Shown: positions 51,729 to 61,438 of the stretch, piece by piece
Layout of the letters: each line of letters starts with the position of its first letter
Position numbering within the stretch: the stretch's first letter is position 1
Assembly (NCBI RefSeq): GCF_036237315.1
Contig: NZ_CP108356.1
Span: 7,445,501 to 7,509,500 of the forward strand
From: Streptomyces sp. NBC_01351
GTDB taxonomy: Bacteria > Actinomycetota > Actinomycetes > Streptomycetales > Streptomycetaceae
Direction of reading: 5' to 3'
DNA: 64,000 nucleotides
Position numbers and translations under genes: made by a program
Notes under the pieces: generated by a model
Databases searched by the model: none
What the model was told of the DNA's origin: nothing
What the model saw: only the letters and a program-made list of their open reading frames with translations

Positions 51729-53303
51729 ATGACCACTGTGACCGCCGTGACCGAAAGCCAGCAGCCCAACGGCTTCTGGGCCCAGGCCGCCGCCGACCCC
51801 GGGCGGACCGTGCTCGTCACCCCCGAGGGCGAGGAATGGACCGCCGGCCGGCTGCACGCCGACGTCAACCGCCTCGTCCACGGCCTGCGCGCCGCCGGTA
51901 TGGAGCAGGGCGACGTGTTCGCCGTCGTCCTCCCCAACGGGGTCGAGTTCCTCACCGCCTACCTCGCGGCCGCCCAGGCCGGCTTCTACCTCGTCCCCGT
52001 CAACCACCACCTCGTCGGCCCCGAGATCGCCTGGATCGTCTCCGACTCCGGCGCCAAGGTCCTCGTCGCCCACGAGCGCTTCGCCGACGCCGCCACCTCC
52101 GCGGCCGACGAGGCGGACCTGCCCGCGAGCCACCGCTACGCCGTCGGAGCCGTCCCGGGCTTCCGCCCGTACGGCGAGCTCCTCGACGGACAGCCCGGCA
52201 CTCCCCCCGGGGACCGCACCCTCGGCTGGGTCATGAACTACACCTCCGGCACCACCGGCCGCCCCCGCGGCATCCGCCGCCCGCTCCCCGGAAAGCTCCC
52301 CGAGGAGACCTACCTCGGCGGCTTCCTCGGCATCTTCGGCATCCGCCCCTTCGACGGCAACGTCCACCTGGTCTGCTCGCCGCTCTACCACACGGCGGTC
52401 CTCCAATTCGCGGGCGCCGCCCTGCACATCGGGCACCCCCTGGTCCTGATGGACAAGTGGACCCCCGAAGAGATGCTCCGCCTGATCGACCAACGCGCCT
52501 GCACGCACACCCACATGGTCCCGACGCAGTTCCACCGGCTCCTCGCGCTCCCGCAGGACACGAAGGACCGGTACGACGTCTCCTCGATGCGGCACGCCAT
52601 CCACGGTGCCGCGCCCTGCCCCGACCACGTCAAGCGGGCGATGATCGACTGGTGGGGCAGCTGCGTGGAGGAGTACTACGCGGCGAGCGAGGGCGGCGGC
52701 GCCTTCGCGACGGCCGAGGACTGGCTGAAGAAGCCCGGAACCGTCGGCAAGGCCTGGCCGATCAGCGAGCTCGCCGTCTTCGACGACGACGGCAACCGGC
52801 TGCCGCCCGGCGAACTGGGCACCGTCTACATGAAGATGAAGACCGGCGGCTTCAGCTACCACAAGGACGAGGGCAAGACGAAGAAGAACCGCATCGGCGA
52901 CTTCTTCACCGTCGGCGACCTCGGGCTGATGGACGAGGACGGCTACCTCTACCTCCGCGACCGCAAGATCGACATGATCATCTCGGGCGGGGTCAACATC
53001 TACCCGGCCGAGATCGAGTCCGTCCTGCTCACCCACCCGGCGGTCGCCGACGCCGCCGCCTTCGGCATCCCGCACGCCGGCTGGGGCGAGGAGGTCAAGG
53101 CCGTCATCGAACCGGCCGAGGGCTTCGAGGCCGGTGACGCGCTGGCCGCGGAGATCCTGCACCACTGCGAGCGGCACCTCGCCGGCTACAAGCGCCCCAA
53201 GACGGTCGACTTCATCGAGACGATGCCGCGCGACCCGAACGGCAAGCTCTACAAGCGGCGACTGCGCGAACCGTACTGGGAGGGCCACGAGCGCGCCATG
53301 TGA
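51729..53303 (+). CDS. acyl-CoA synthetase (FadD-type AMP-binding enzyme)
   Basis: The 524-residue enzyme has the P-loop MNYTSGTTGRPRGIRRPL, the A5-type YYAASEGGG, GDLGLMDEDGYLYLRDRKID (A7/A8) and the C-terminal lysine motif PRDPNGKLYKRRLREPYW. It activates a carboxylic acid with ATP and CoA. Sequence of this type (with PTQFHRLLALP) is common in the actinobacterial sterol/fatty-acid FadD group. ATG 51729 follows GAGGAGG; a GTG at 51720 overlaps the preceding stop. Second gene of the operon with the nitronate monooxygenase. Confidence 0.93.
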   Translation: MTTVTAVTESQQPNGFWAQAAADPGRTVLVTPEGEEWTAGRLHADVNRLVHGLRAAGMEQGDVFAVVLPNGVEFLTAYLAAAQAGFYLVPVNHHLVGPEIAWIVSDSGAKVLVAHERFADAATSAADEADLPASHRYAVGAVPGFRPYGELLDGQPGTPPGDRTLGWVMNYTSGTTGRPRGIRRPLPGKLPEETYLGGFLGIFGIRPFDGNVHLVCSPLYHTAVLQFAGAALHIGHPLVLMDKWTPEEMLRLIDQRACTHTHMVPTQFHRLLALPQDTKDRYDVSSMRHAIHGAAPCPDHVKRAMIDWWGSCVEEYYAASEGGGAFATAEDWLKKPGTVGKAWPISELAVFDDDGNRLPPGELGTVYMKMKTGGFSYHKDEGKTKKNRIGDFFTVGDLGLMDEDGYLYLRDRKIDMIISGGVNIYPAEIESVLLTHPAVADAAAFGIPHAGWGEEVKAVIEPAEGFEAGDALAAEILHHCERHLAGYKRPKTVDFIETMPRDPNGKLYKRRLREPYWEGHERAM

Positions 53304-53310
53304 CACGGCG

Positions 53311-54030
53311 TCACCAGTGCGTGAGGTCGTACACCGCCGCGCAGTAGGGATCCTCGGCCTCGGAGGCGTTCCAGTCGAGCTCGGACCGTACGAGGGAGGG
53401 CAGCGCCGCCATGGTCCCGGTGAACCCCTCCCGTACGTGTCCCTCCTCGTCCCGCAGGGCGACGTCCACGCCGATCCGCGCCGGCGGGCCTGCCGTCCGG
53501 TCGAGGTACAGCCGTACCGTGCCGAGGTCGATCAGCAGGAAACCGCTGATGAGCAGCTCCGGGTCCGGCTCCCCGCCGTAGGGTTCGAGCCCGCAGACCA
53601 CGGCGTGGAGCGCGTCGGTGAGGTCGTACGAGGGCTCGTCCTGGAACCGGAAGGTCTCCGCGCGGACGTCGACGACGGGGATCCCCAGCCCGTCCACGGA
53701 CGTCGCGGCGGCCGCGGTCGGCCCGGTGGCGGCCAGCTGTCGCAGCACTCCCGCGATGTCGCTCCACGGGACGTTGTAGTCGTGCCGGCCGACCAGCGGG
53801 AAATCGTAGGCGAGCGACGTGTCCAGGTCGTGGCCGTCCCACAGGACCACGCGGGTCGTGTCCGGCCGCCCGGGAGGCTGCACCACCCCCCGAACGGGCC
53901 GACCCGGGCCGCCCCCGCCCTCGCCGCCCGGCGGCGGGGACACGTAGCGCAGCAACGCCCGGAGCGTGACGCGGTGCAGATCGGTCTGCTCGTACTCGCT
54001 CCAGGGCGACGGCACGTCCGCTGAGGTCAT
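53311..54030 (-). CDS. hypothetical protein
   Basis: The 239-residue soluble protein starts MTSADVPSPWSEYEQTDLHR and contains a Gly/Pro-rich linker near residue 40. It ends in SEAEDPYCAAVYDLTHW. No signal peptide, membrane span or motif I recognise; the two halves look like alternating beta/alpha segments. A frame continues upstream to 54726 antisense to the antiporter and is not real. It is convergent with the acyl-CoA synthetase (seven bases) and divergent from the antiporter. Confidence 0.6.
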   Translation of the reverse strand: MTSADVPSPWSEYEQTDLHRVTLRALLRYVSPPPGGEGGGGPGRPVRGVVQPPGRPDTTRVVLWDGHDLDTSLAYDFPLVGRHDYNVPWSDIAGVLRQLAATGPTAAAATSVDGLGIPVVDVRAETFRFQDEPSYDLTDALHAVVCGLEPYGGEPDPELLISGFLLIDLGTVRLYLDRTAGPPARIGVDVALRDEEGHVREGFTGTMAALPSLVRSELDWNASEAEDPYCAAVYDLTHW

Positions 54031-54172
54031 GCCCCATTCTGCGGCGCCGGGCACGGATTCCCGCGTACTCCGCACCCGCCACGCCCGCCGAATGCGTGAG
54101 AAGTGCCACGTCAGAGCCCCGGAGGCGGTCCTTGCGCCGCACCGGAGGGACAGTTCTGGCAAGTTGGCTGAT

Positions 54173-55276
54173 ATGAGTACGGCAACGCGCAGATCCCTCC
54201 TTACCGATTGGACCGTCGCGGTCCCCGTGGTGGCGCTCGTCGCCCTCGTCTTCAGCTGGGGACGCGAGCTGCCCTCGCTCGCGGTGGTCCTCGTCGCGCT
54301 CTGCCTCGGGGGTGCGGTGCTGGCCGCCGTCCACCACGCGGAGGTCGTCGCCCACCGGGTCGGCGAACCCTTCGGCTCGCTCGTCCTCGCCGTGGCCGTC
54401 ACCGTCATCGAAGTGGCGCTCATCGTCACCCTGATGGTCGACGGAGGCGACAAGACCTCCTCGCTCGCCCGGGACACGGTCTTCGCCGCCGTCATGATCA
54501 CCTGCAACGGCATCGTCGGCCTGTCCCTGCTCGTCGGCGCCCTGCGCAACCGGGTCGCCGTCTTCAACGCCGAGGGCTCCGGAGCCGCCCTCGCCACCGT
54601 CGCGACCCTCGCCGTCCTCAGCCTCGTCCTGCCGACCTTCACTACGAGCAAGCCCGGCCCCGAGTTCTCCACCGCCCAGCTGGCCTTCGCGGCCGTCGCC
54701 TCGCTCGCCCTGTACGGACTGTTCATCGCCGTCCAGACGGTCCGCCACCGCGACTACTTCCTGCCCGTGAAAACCGAGCCGCGCACCGGGGAGGAGGACG
54801 ACCACGCCGCGCCGCCCACCTCCCGCGCCGCCATGATCAGCGTCGGCCTGCTGCTCGTCGCGCTCGTCGCGGTGGTCGGCAACGCCAAGGCGGTCTCCCC
54901 GACCATCGAGAAGGGCGTCGCCGACGCCGGTCTGCCGAACGCCGTCGTCGGTGTGATCATCGCCCTGCTCGTGCTGGCGCCCGAGACCCTGGCCGCCGTC
55001 CGCGCCGCGCGCCGAGACCGTGTCCAGACCAGCCTCAACCTGGCCTACGGATCCTCCATCGCCAGCATCGGACTGACCATCCCCGCCATCGCCCTGGCCT
55101 CGATCTGGCTCTCCGGCCCGCTGACCCTGGGCCTCGGGCCCACCCACATGGTGCTGCTCGCCCTCACCGTCGTGGTCAGCGCCCTCACCATCGCCCCGGG
55201 CCGCGCCACCCTGCTCCAGGGCGGAGTCCACCTCGTCCTGCTGGCCGCGTACCTCTTCCTGGCCGTGAGCCCCTGA
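54173..55276 (+). CDS. calcium:proton antiporter (ChaA/CaCA family)
   Basis: The 367-residue protein has about 11 hydrophobic spans and the two CaCA alpha-repeat motifs: GEPFGSLVLAVAVTVIEVAL in the first half and NAVVGVIIALLVLAPETLAAV in the second, each with the conserved Glu of the Ca2+ site. Length matches E. coli ChaA (366). It should export Ca2+ (and perhaps Na+ or K+) in exchange for protons. An acidic loop (EPRTGEEDDHAAPP) separates the halves. Preceded by GGAGGGA at some distance and a short leader. Confidence 0.92.
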   Translation: MSTATRRSLLTDWTVAVPVVALVALVFSWGRELPSLAVVLVALCLGGAVLAAVHHAEVVAHRVGEPFGSLVLAVAVTVIEVALIVTLMVDGGDKTSSLARDTVFAAVMITCNGIVGLSLLVGALRNRVAVFNAEGSGAALATVATLAVLSLVLPTFTTSKPGPEFSTAQLAFAAVASLALYGLFIAVQTVRHRDYFLPVKTEPRTGEEDDHAAPPTSRAAMISVGLLLVALVAVVGNAKAVSPTIEKGVADAGLPNAVVGVIIALLVLAPETLAAVRAARRDRVQTSLNLAYGSSIASIGLTIPAIALASIWLSGPLTLGLGPTHMVLLALTVVVSALTIAPGRATLLQGGVHLVLLAAYLFLAVSP

Positions 55277-55318
55277 GGGCCACGGCCAGGATCAGGGCCG
55301 GGATCGCGGCACGGTCGG

Positions 55319-57793
55319 TCAGCGCCGCTCGCGCGGCCACACCACCCTCAGCTTCGGCGACGTGAGGATGTCCCGCTCGCAGAACCGCGAGGTCACCCAA
55401 CTGCCTTCCGCGAACAGACGGGTCTGGTCCGCGTAGTACGGCGAGTTCGGGTTCGAGGACTGGCTGTACGTCAGCAAGGTGCGGGCCACCGGGCAGCGGC
55501 CGCCGTCCCAGCCGACCGCCTGGACGTGACTGGTGCCGTGCACGACCTCCGGGTAGCCGCCGGCCGCCGCGTTCCACGGCGCCTCGATCTTGTTCCAGAC
55601 GCCCAGTGACTCCGTGCCCCCGCCCACGGGGAGCTTCTGCCCGCCGCGGACCACGAACTGGTGCTCGCCCAGCTCCGCGTCCAGCGCGATCCCGGCCGCC
55701 CCCAGCTCCGCCACCGTGTCCGCGAGCGCGCGGCCGACTCCGGGCGCGGCCTGGTTGAGCGTGCGCGGGGTGCGCACGGGATCGGCCGCCGAGAAGGGCA
55801 CCAGCCACAGGTCCTTGGGCGCCGTCGAAGCGGTCAGCTTCCGCCAGAACCGGTCGAAGAGCAGCGCGCCGCGGCTGGCGCCGTCGGCGGTGCGGTCCCA
55901 GCCCGCCAGCACCGGGCAGGCCGCCGACACGTCCACCACGGTGCCGTTGCTCGCCGTGGCCGTACCGCCGGGCAGCGCGGCGCAGGCCTTCGCCGCGTCG
56001 GCCGCCGCGAGGTCACCGGCCGGCACCCGGTTGGCGAACTGCTGCTCCTGCAGGTCGGCCACGGTCAGCCCGCCCCCGGCCGCCATCGCCGACACGTCCT
56101 CGATCGCGCCGCGCGTACGCATCGACCGCGGGGTGGAGACGTTGCCCCAGATCCGCTCGTAGCCGGTCAGCGGCCGGTCGGCATTGGCCAGCCAGGCGCT
56201 GTCGTTGGAGTTCTCGGCGTACGGGGCGCCCCGCAGCGTCGGCGCCTTCCCCGGGCCGAACACGCCGGGCTGCACCGCGTCCGGGTCCGCGCCGAGCGCG
56301 CAGTCGCCGCGCGAACCGTCCAGCACCGCCAGCCCCGAGGCCGGGTACGTGGCCCGGCCCAGCGGCGTGGAGCAGCGGGCGGCGAGCTCGTCGGTGATCC
56401 GGGGGAGCACCTGGGACTGGGTGAAGAGGGTGCCGCCCGAGGAGTCGGCGGCCACCGTGTTCACCCAGGGCAGTCCCTGGGTGCGGGCCAGGGCGTCCTG
56501 GACGCCGGCGACGGAGCGGGCCTTGCCCATCGCCAGGGCGGTGTCGGAGCCGCGCAGGTTCACCGCGTTGGGGTCGTTGAGCGCGTACGCCGTCTGCGCG
56601 GTCCAGGGCAGCGGCAGGCCGGGGCCCAGACCGGTGATCACGGGCCCGTACCGGGTCCACCACTGGGTGCGGGTCACCGGATCGCCGCCCGCCACCGGGA
56701 CGGTGACGGTCCGCCGGGTCATCGCCTCCGGCTTGCCGTCGACGAGGTAGGCGGTCGGATCGGCCGGGTCGAGCGTGAGCTGGTGCAGGTTGACGGGGGT
56801 GCCGGTGGCCACCGTGTGGCTCCAGGCCACCTTCTCGTTGAAGCCGATGTTGACCACGGCGGTGCCGAGCAGGGAGCCGCCCGACACGTTCAGCTCGCCC
56901 GGGATGGTCTGCTGCGACTGCCAGAAGCGGCGCCCGCCCTGCCAGGGGTAGTGCGGGTTCCCGAGCAGCAGCCCGCGGCCGTTCGCGGTGGTGGAACCGC
57001 TGAAGGCCACCGCGTTGGAGCCCATGTCGTACCGGGAGGTGTCGAAGAACTCCCGCGCCGCCTCGGCCGCGCCCGCCGGATCGAGCTCCGGGTGCGGCGC
57101 GGCCGTCCGCGCCGCGGTGCCGGCCGGATCGCCCGGCGGCTGCGCCGCCGTACGTGCTTGATTGCCCGGCGGCTGCGCCGCCGTGATTCCGTCGATGCCG
57201 CGCCCCTGGCCGCCGAGGACCGAGACGGCGAAGCCGCGGGCGGCCACGTCGGTGGCGGTGACCGGGCGGAGCCAGCCCGCTCCCTTGCAGGCCGGGTCGG
57301 TGATCTTGTTCTGGGCGAGCCAGGCGTTGTACCCGGCGGCCCAGCCGCGCATCAGCTCTTTGAGGTCCTTGCTGGGGCCCGCCGGAGCGGGGGTGGCGAG
57401 GAGCTTCTCCACGGTGCCGGACTCCCGGACGCCCTTGAAGTACAGGTCGCTGGAGAGGTTCCGGGTGGCGGAGGACAGTGATCCGTCGGGGGCGGCATCG
57501 GGGCCGAACCAGCGCGAGCGCTCCCCGGCGACGGTCACGAACCCGTCGGCGAGCACGCACACCTGGTCGGCGGCCTGCGCCCAGCCGGTCCCGAAGCCGA
57601 GGTGCGCGTAGTCCCTGGCGAGGATGTGCGGAATGCCGTGCTCGGTGTACCGGATGACGGCGGACAGGCCGCCGCCGGACGGCATCCGTTCCCCGGTCGA
57701 CGCCGAGGCCTGGGGTGTGGCGGCGGTGGCGGCGAGCAGCGCGGCGCCGGCAAGGGCGACGCGCCGGAGTATCGGACGGGTGCTGAGGTGCAA
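55319..57793 (-). CDS. secreted penicillin acylase family protein (Ntn hydrolase)
   Basis: The 824-residue precursor has a signal peptide (RPILRRVALAGAALLAATAA, cleavage near residue 30), an alpha chain (to about residue 235), a spacer and a beta chain beginning at the Ser of GSNAVAFSGSTTANG, the autocatalytic cleavage and nucleophile site. LLGNPHYPWQGGRRFWQ follows as in AhlM/PvdQ-like acylases of Streptomyces. It cleaves amide-linked acyl chains such as N-acyl homoserine lactones, cyclic lipopeptides or penicillins. I chose TTG 57793 because GGGAGG lies four bases upstream and the signal begins there; ATG 57869 lacks a site. Confidence 0.9.
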   Translation of the reverse strand: MHLSTRPILRRVALAGAALLAATAATPQASASTGERMPSGGGLSAVIRYTEHGIPHILARDYAHLGFGTGWAQAADQVCVLADGFVTVAGERSRWFGPDAAPDGSLSSATRNLSSDLYFKGVRESGTVEKLLATPAPAGPSKDLKELMRGWAAGYNAWLAQNKITDPACKGAGWLRPVTATDVAARGFAVSVLGGQGRGIDGITAAQPPGNQARTAAQPPGDPAGTAARTAAPHPELDPAGAAEAAREFFDTSRYDMGSNAVAFSGSTTANGRGLLLGNPHYPWQGGRRFWQSQQTIPGELNVSGGSLLGTAVVNIGFNEKVAWSHTVATGTPVNLHQLTLDPADPTAYLVDGKPEAMTRRTVTVPVAGGDPVTRTQWWTRYGPVITGLGPGLPLPWTAQTAYALNDPNAVNLRGSDTALAMGKARSVAGVQDALARTQGLPWVNTVAADSSGGTLFTQSQVLPRITDELAARCSTPLGRATYPASGLAVLDGSRGDCALGADPDAVQPGVFGPGKAPTLRGAPYAENSNDSAWLANADRPLTGYERIWGNVSTPRSMRTRGAIEDVSAMAAGGGLTVADLQEQQFANRVPAGDLAAADAAKACAALPGGTATASNGTVVDVSAACPVLAGWDRTADGASRGALLFDRFWRKLTASTAPKDLWLVPFSAADPVRTPRTLNQAAPGVGRALADTVAELGAAGIALDAELGEHQFVVRGGQKLPVGGGTESLGVWNKIEAPWNAAAGGYPEVVHGTSHVQAVGWDGGRCPVARTLLTYSQSSNPNSPYYADQTRLFAEGSWVTSRFCERDILTSPKLRVVWPRERR
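57131..57184. repeat. duplicated 21-bp segment in the acylase linker
   Basis: Two exact 21-base copies lie at 57131-57151 and 57164-57184 (each contains CCCGGCGGCTGCGCCGCCG, itself partly palindromic). They encode two AAQPPG repeats followed by Arg/Thr/Ala-rich sequence, just upstream of the beta-chain nucleophile Ser. Confidence 0.75.
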
Positions 57794-57950
57794 GGTGCCT
57801 CCCAAATAGCCTGCGGATGGGCGTGGTTGCCCGGGGGACAGGCGGTGCGTCCGTGCCCCCACACTCATGCAGGCGGTCCGATGATCTGTCAACATCCCGT
57901 TTGGTATCCCGGTCATTGACCTTGGGCGTGCGGGGCACGAGGATCGCGCC

Positions 57951-59504
57951 ATGACGGCAGAGCAGACAGTGCGAGCAGCGGGTGCGGAACCGGCGGTGCG
58001 CCACCACACGGTCGACGGGCTCGTGCGCCACAGCGCGCGCCGGGTGCCCGATCGGGTGGCCGTCCACTACCGCGAGCGGACCTGGACGTACGCGGAACTC
58101 GACGCGGCCGTCACCACGGGCGCCGCCGTCCTGCGCGATCGGTACGGGCTGTCCGAGGGCGACCGGGTCGCGACCTTCGCCCACAACTCGGACGCCTACC
58201 TCATCGCCTTCCTCGCCTGCGCCCGCGCCGGGCTCACGCACGTCCCGGTCAACCAGAACCTCACCGGAGAGGACCTGGCGTACATCCTGGACAACAGCGC
58301 CAGTGCTCTGGTCCTCGCCGATCCGGACCTCGCAGGGCGGGTCCCCGACCGGTACCGCGTACGGGCGCTGCGCGACGACGCCGGCTCCTTCCTCGCCGAA
58401 CTCGCCGAGCCGCTGCCCTTTGACGGCCGAAGCGACCCGGACGGGCTGGCGCAGCTGCTGTACACCTCCGGAACCACCGCCCTGCCCAAGGGTGCGATGA
58501 TGACGCACCGGGCGCTCGCGCACGAGTACGAGAGCGCGATCGAGGCACTGGACCTGGCCGAGCAGGACCGGCCGCTGCACTCGCTGCCGCTGTACCACTC
58601 GGCGCAGATGCACGTCTTCCTGCTGCCGTACCTGGCGGTCGGGGCGGACAACACCATCCTGGACGCGCCGGTCGCGGAGCAGGTCTTCGACCTCGTGGAG
58701 GCGGGGGAGGCCGACAGCCTCTTCGCCCCGCCGACGGTGTGGATCGGCCTGGCCAACCACCCCGACTTCGAGCGGCGCGAGCTGGGCGCGCTGCGCAAGG
58801 CGTACTACGGGGCCTCGATCATGCCGGTGCCGGTCCTGGAGCGGCTGCGCGAGCGGCTGCCGGGGCTCGGCTTCTACAACTGCTTCGGCCAGAGCGAGAT
58901 CGGACCCCTGGCCACGGTGCTGGGCCCGGACGAGCACGAGGGACGGATGGACTCCTGCGGACGGACGGTGCGCCACGTGGAGGCGAAGGTCGTCGACGAG
59001 GACGGCAAGGACGTGCCGGCCGGCACCGCGGGGGAGGTGGTCTACCGCTCGCCACAGCTGTGCCGCGGGTACTGGAACGACCCCGGCGCGACCGAGAAGG
59101 CGTTCCGGGACGGCTGGTTCCGCTCGGGCGACCTCGCGGTGTGTGACACGGAGGGGTACTTCACGGTCGTGGACCGGGTCAAGGACGTCATCAACTCGGG
59201 CGGGGTGCTCGTGGCCTCCCGGCAGGTGGAGGACGTGCTGTACACGCACCCGGGCGTGGCCGAGGCGGCGGTGGTCGGCCTGCCCGACGATCGGTGGATC
59301 GAGGCGGTGACGGCCGTCGTGGTACCGCGCGGTGAGGTGACGGAGACCGAGCTGATGGCCTATGCGCGGGAGAAGCTGGCCCACTTCAAGGCCCCGAAAC
59401 GGGTCCTGTTCGTGGAGGCCCTCCCGCGCAACGCCAGCGGCAAGATCCTCAAGCGAGAGCTCCGCGACCGTTTCGCGGAGCCACCGGCGGCCGGGGCGCG
59501 CTGA
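57951..59504 (+). CDS. acyl-CoA synthetase (AMP-dependent ligase)
   Basis: The 517-residue enzyme has the P-loop LLYTSGTTALPKGAMMTH, the NCFGQSEIGPLATVL (A5) block, SGDLAVCDTEGYFTVVDRVKDVINSGG (A7/A8) and the C-terminal lysine motif PRNASGKILKRELRDRF. These define fatty- or aryl-acyl-CoA synthetases of the long-chain type. Substrate unknown. It starts at ATG 57951, divergent from the penicillin acylase gene with 157 bases between, and could in principle reuse acyl chains freed by that enzyme, but no direct evidence supports this. Confidence 0.92.
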   Translation: MTAEQTVRAAGAEPAVRHHTVDGLVRHSARRVPDRVAVHYRERTWTYAELDAAVTTGAAVLRDRYGLSEGDRVATFAHNSDAYLIAFLACARAGLTHVPVNQNLTGEDLAYILDNSASALVLADPDLAGRVPDRYRVRALRDDAGSFLAELAEPLPFDGRSDPDGLAQLLYTSGTTALPKGAMMTHRALAHEYESAIEALDLAEQDRPLHSLPLYHSAQMHVFLLPYLAVGADNTILDAPVAEQVFDLVEAGEADSLFAPPTVWIGLANHPDFERRELGALRKAYYGASIMPVPVLERLRERLPGLGFYNCFGQSEIGPLATVLGPDEHEGRMDSCGRTVRHVEAKVVDEDGKDVPAGTAGEVVYRSPQLCRGYWNDPGATEKAFRDGWFRSGDLAVCDTEGYFTVVDRVKDVINSGGVLVASRQVEDVLYTHPGVAEAAVVGLPDDRWIEAVTAVVVPRGEVTETELMAYAREKLAHFKAPKRVLFVEALPRNASGKILKRELRDRFAEPPAAGAR

Positions 59505-59540
59505 CGCGATGCCCCGGCCGCCGGACGGCCACTGCGGCCA

Positions 59541-60422
59541 CTACGGCGCCGCGGGCGCCAGGCCGTCGAAGTCCGTGGCCCGGCTGACGGCTTCCCAGGT
59601 ACGGGCCTCCGCGCGCGCGGCGTCCGCGTGTGCCGTGATGAAGTCGAGGGCGTCGTTGCCGAGGACGAGCCGCAGCGGCGTGTTCTCGGCGTCGAGGGCG
59701 GTGAGGATCGCGGCGGCCGCCTTGACCGGGTCGCCGGGCTGGTGGCCGTCACTGGCCGGCATGCCCTGGCGCACCGGGCCGACGGACTGCTCGTACGCGG
59801 GCAGGACCGCGGTGTGGCTCAGCGCGTCCCCGCCGGCGAACCCGGTGCGGAAGGAGCCGGGCTCCACGATCAGGGTCTTGATGCCGAAGCCGGCGACCTC
59901 GGTGGCGAGCGCCTCGGTCAGACCCTCCAGGGCGAACTTCGTCGCGCAGTAGGCCCCGACGCCGGCGAAGGCGAGCCGCCCGCCCATGCTGCTCATCTGC
60001 ACGATGGCGCCCGACTTGCGGGCCCGCATGTGGGGCAGCGCGGCCCGGGTGAGGGCCGCCGGGCCGAAGAAGTGCAGTTCCATCAGTTCGCGGAGCTCGC
60101 GGTCAGTGGTCTCCTCCACGGCTCCGAGGAGGCCCCGTCCCGCGTTGTTGACGAGGACGTCGATCCGGCCGAAGCGGTCCACGACCTCCGTGACGACCTC
60201 CTCGGCGCGCGCGATGTCCGTCACGTCCATCGCGAGCGGCACCAGCCGGTCCGGGTGCTCGGCGGCCAGTGAGTCGAGTGTGCCGGGGCGGCGGGCCGCC
60301 GCCACGACGGTGTCCCCGGCCGCGAGCGCGGCCTCGGTGAGGGTCCGGCCGAAACCGGAGGAGGCCCCCGTGATCAGCCAGACCCGGCCGGCCGTTTCGC
60401 TTAATCCATGCTGCGTAGTCAT
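59541..60422 (-). CDS. short-chain dehydrogenase/reductase
   Basis: The 293-residue protein is a classical SDR: TGASSGFG near the N-terminus (VWLITGASSGFGRTL), NNAGRGLLG, catalytic Ser in IVQMSSMGGRLA and the YxxxK motif in YCATKFALEGL. The C-terminus (about residues 190-293) has the extra helix typical of the retinol-dehydrogenase-like group common in Streptomyces. It uses NADP(H) or NAD(H); substrate unknown. ATG 60422 follows AGGGGAAC. It is convergent with the acyl-CoA synthetase. Confidence 0.92.
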   Translation of the reverse strand: MTTQHGLSETAGRVWLITGASSGFGRTLTEAALAAGDTVVAAARRPGTLDSLAAEHPDRLVPLAMDVTDIARAEEVVTEVVDRFGRIDVLVNNAGRGLLGAVEETTDRELRELMELHFFGPAALTRAALPHMRARKSGAIVQMSSMGGRLAFAGVGAYCATKFALEGLTEALATEVAGFGIKTLIVEPGSFRTGFAGGDALSHTAVLPAYEQSVGPVRQGMPASDGHQPGDPVKAAAAILTALDAENTPLRLVLGNDALDFITAHADAARAEARTWEAVSRATDFDGLAPAAP

Positions 60423-60491
60423 CAGTTCCCCTGTGAACGAACGCCGTCGATGGTGTGCGCCGCCCATCCTGACACCGGTGACGTGGCCCGG

Positions 60492-61346
60492 TCAGCCCAA
60501 TCCCGGATCATGGGAATGATGGTCACCTGGCGGGAAAACTCCGTTCATTCGCAGGCGTCTCAGGGTGAGGGCCTCGTGGACCAGGCGGCCGACGAGTGCC
60601 CCGCCGTAGACCACGAAGCCCACCCCGACCAGCCAGGACTGGACGACCAGCAGGGTGCCGAAGGGGCCGTAGGTCACGGCGTTCGACGCGATCAGCGGGG
60701 AGAACACCAGCTGCGAGAAAACCCGCAGCCCCAGCAGCCCGAGGCTGGTCGCCAGCGCGCCCGGCACCAGCGCCCGCCAGCGGACCCGGCCGCAGAGCAG
60801 CAGCCGTTGCGATCCGACGAAGAACAGGAAGGTGCCGAGCAGGTCGCCCAGGGCGCCGAGGACCGTGCCGACGGCGTCTTTCGACGGCGCCGGGATCTCC
60901 ACCAGCAGGGCCAGGTAGCAGACCAGCAGGGCGAGCCAGACCACGTGCCGCCACATGGTGTGCCAGCGGGCGGTCGGCAGGTCCCAGACCTTCTCGTAGC
61001 CGGTCTGCACGGCGGAGCCGAAGGTCAGGCCGAACACGGCCAGCGCCGCCAGCCCGAAGGCGGTGGTCCGCTCCAGCGCCAGGTCCGCCGCGCCGAACAG
61101 CATCTCGACCCGGGCCCGGGAGGACTCCGTCACCCCGAGCGCCTGCCCGAGCCAGCGGCCGAAACCGGAACCGCTGCCGGGCGCGGCGGCCGCCACGACG
61201 ATCAGCAGCGGCACCAGGGTGAGGAAGCCTAGGGCCGCGAAGCCCATGGCCCGGTGCATCAGCTCCATCTCCCGGCCCCGGCTCCAGGCCAGACCGGCAG
61301 GGGAGCCCTGGAGCCGGTCGTGGAGCCGCTGGAGGATCGAGGTCAC
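60492..61346 (-). CDS. YihY/BrkB-like membrane protein
   Basis: The 284-residue protein has about six hydrophobic spans (GFAALGFLTLVPLLIVVAAA; TAFGLAALAVFGLTFGSAV; VVWLALLVCYLALLVEI; VLGALGDLLGTFLFF; the last around LLVVQSWLVGVGFVVYGGALVG). The core VQTGYEKVWDLPTARWH fits the YihY/UPF0761 family (once misnamed RNase BN). The function is unknown; it is an integral membrane protein. It is 69 bases upstream of the SDR gene on the same strand. Confidence 0.85.
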   Translation of the reverse strand: MTSILQRLHDRLQGSPAGLAWSRGREMELMHRAMGFAALGFLTLVPLLIVVAAAAPGSGSGFGRWLGQALGVTESSRARVEMLFGAADLALERTTAFGLAALAVFGLTFGSAVQTGYEKVWDLPTARWHTMWRHVVWLALLVCYLALLVEIPAPSKDAVGTVLGALGDLLGTFLFFVGSQRLLLCGRVRWRALVPGALATSLGLLGLRVFSQLVFSPLIASNAVTYGPFGTLLVVQSWLVGVGFVVYGGALVGRLVHEALTLRRLRMNGVFPPGDHHSHDPGLG

Positions 61347-61438
61347 GCCTCATGCCCTACCCGCGCGGCCGGCCCCGTTCCCGGAAGCCACCCCGAATTG
61401 GGCCCAAAGGGGTGGTTTCGCCCGCCGGTAGGCGGGTC

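Noticed and set aside
56013..59384. 1123-codon minus-strand frame
   Set aside because: Spans antisense of the CoA ligase and an alternative frame of the acylase; Arg/His-rich shadow.
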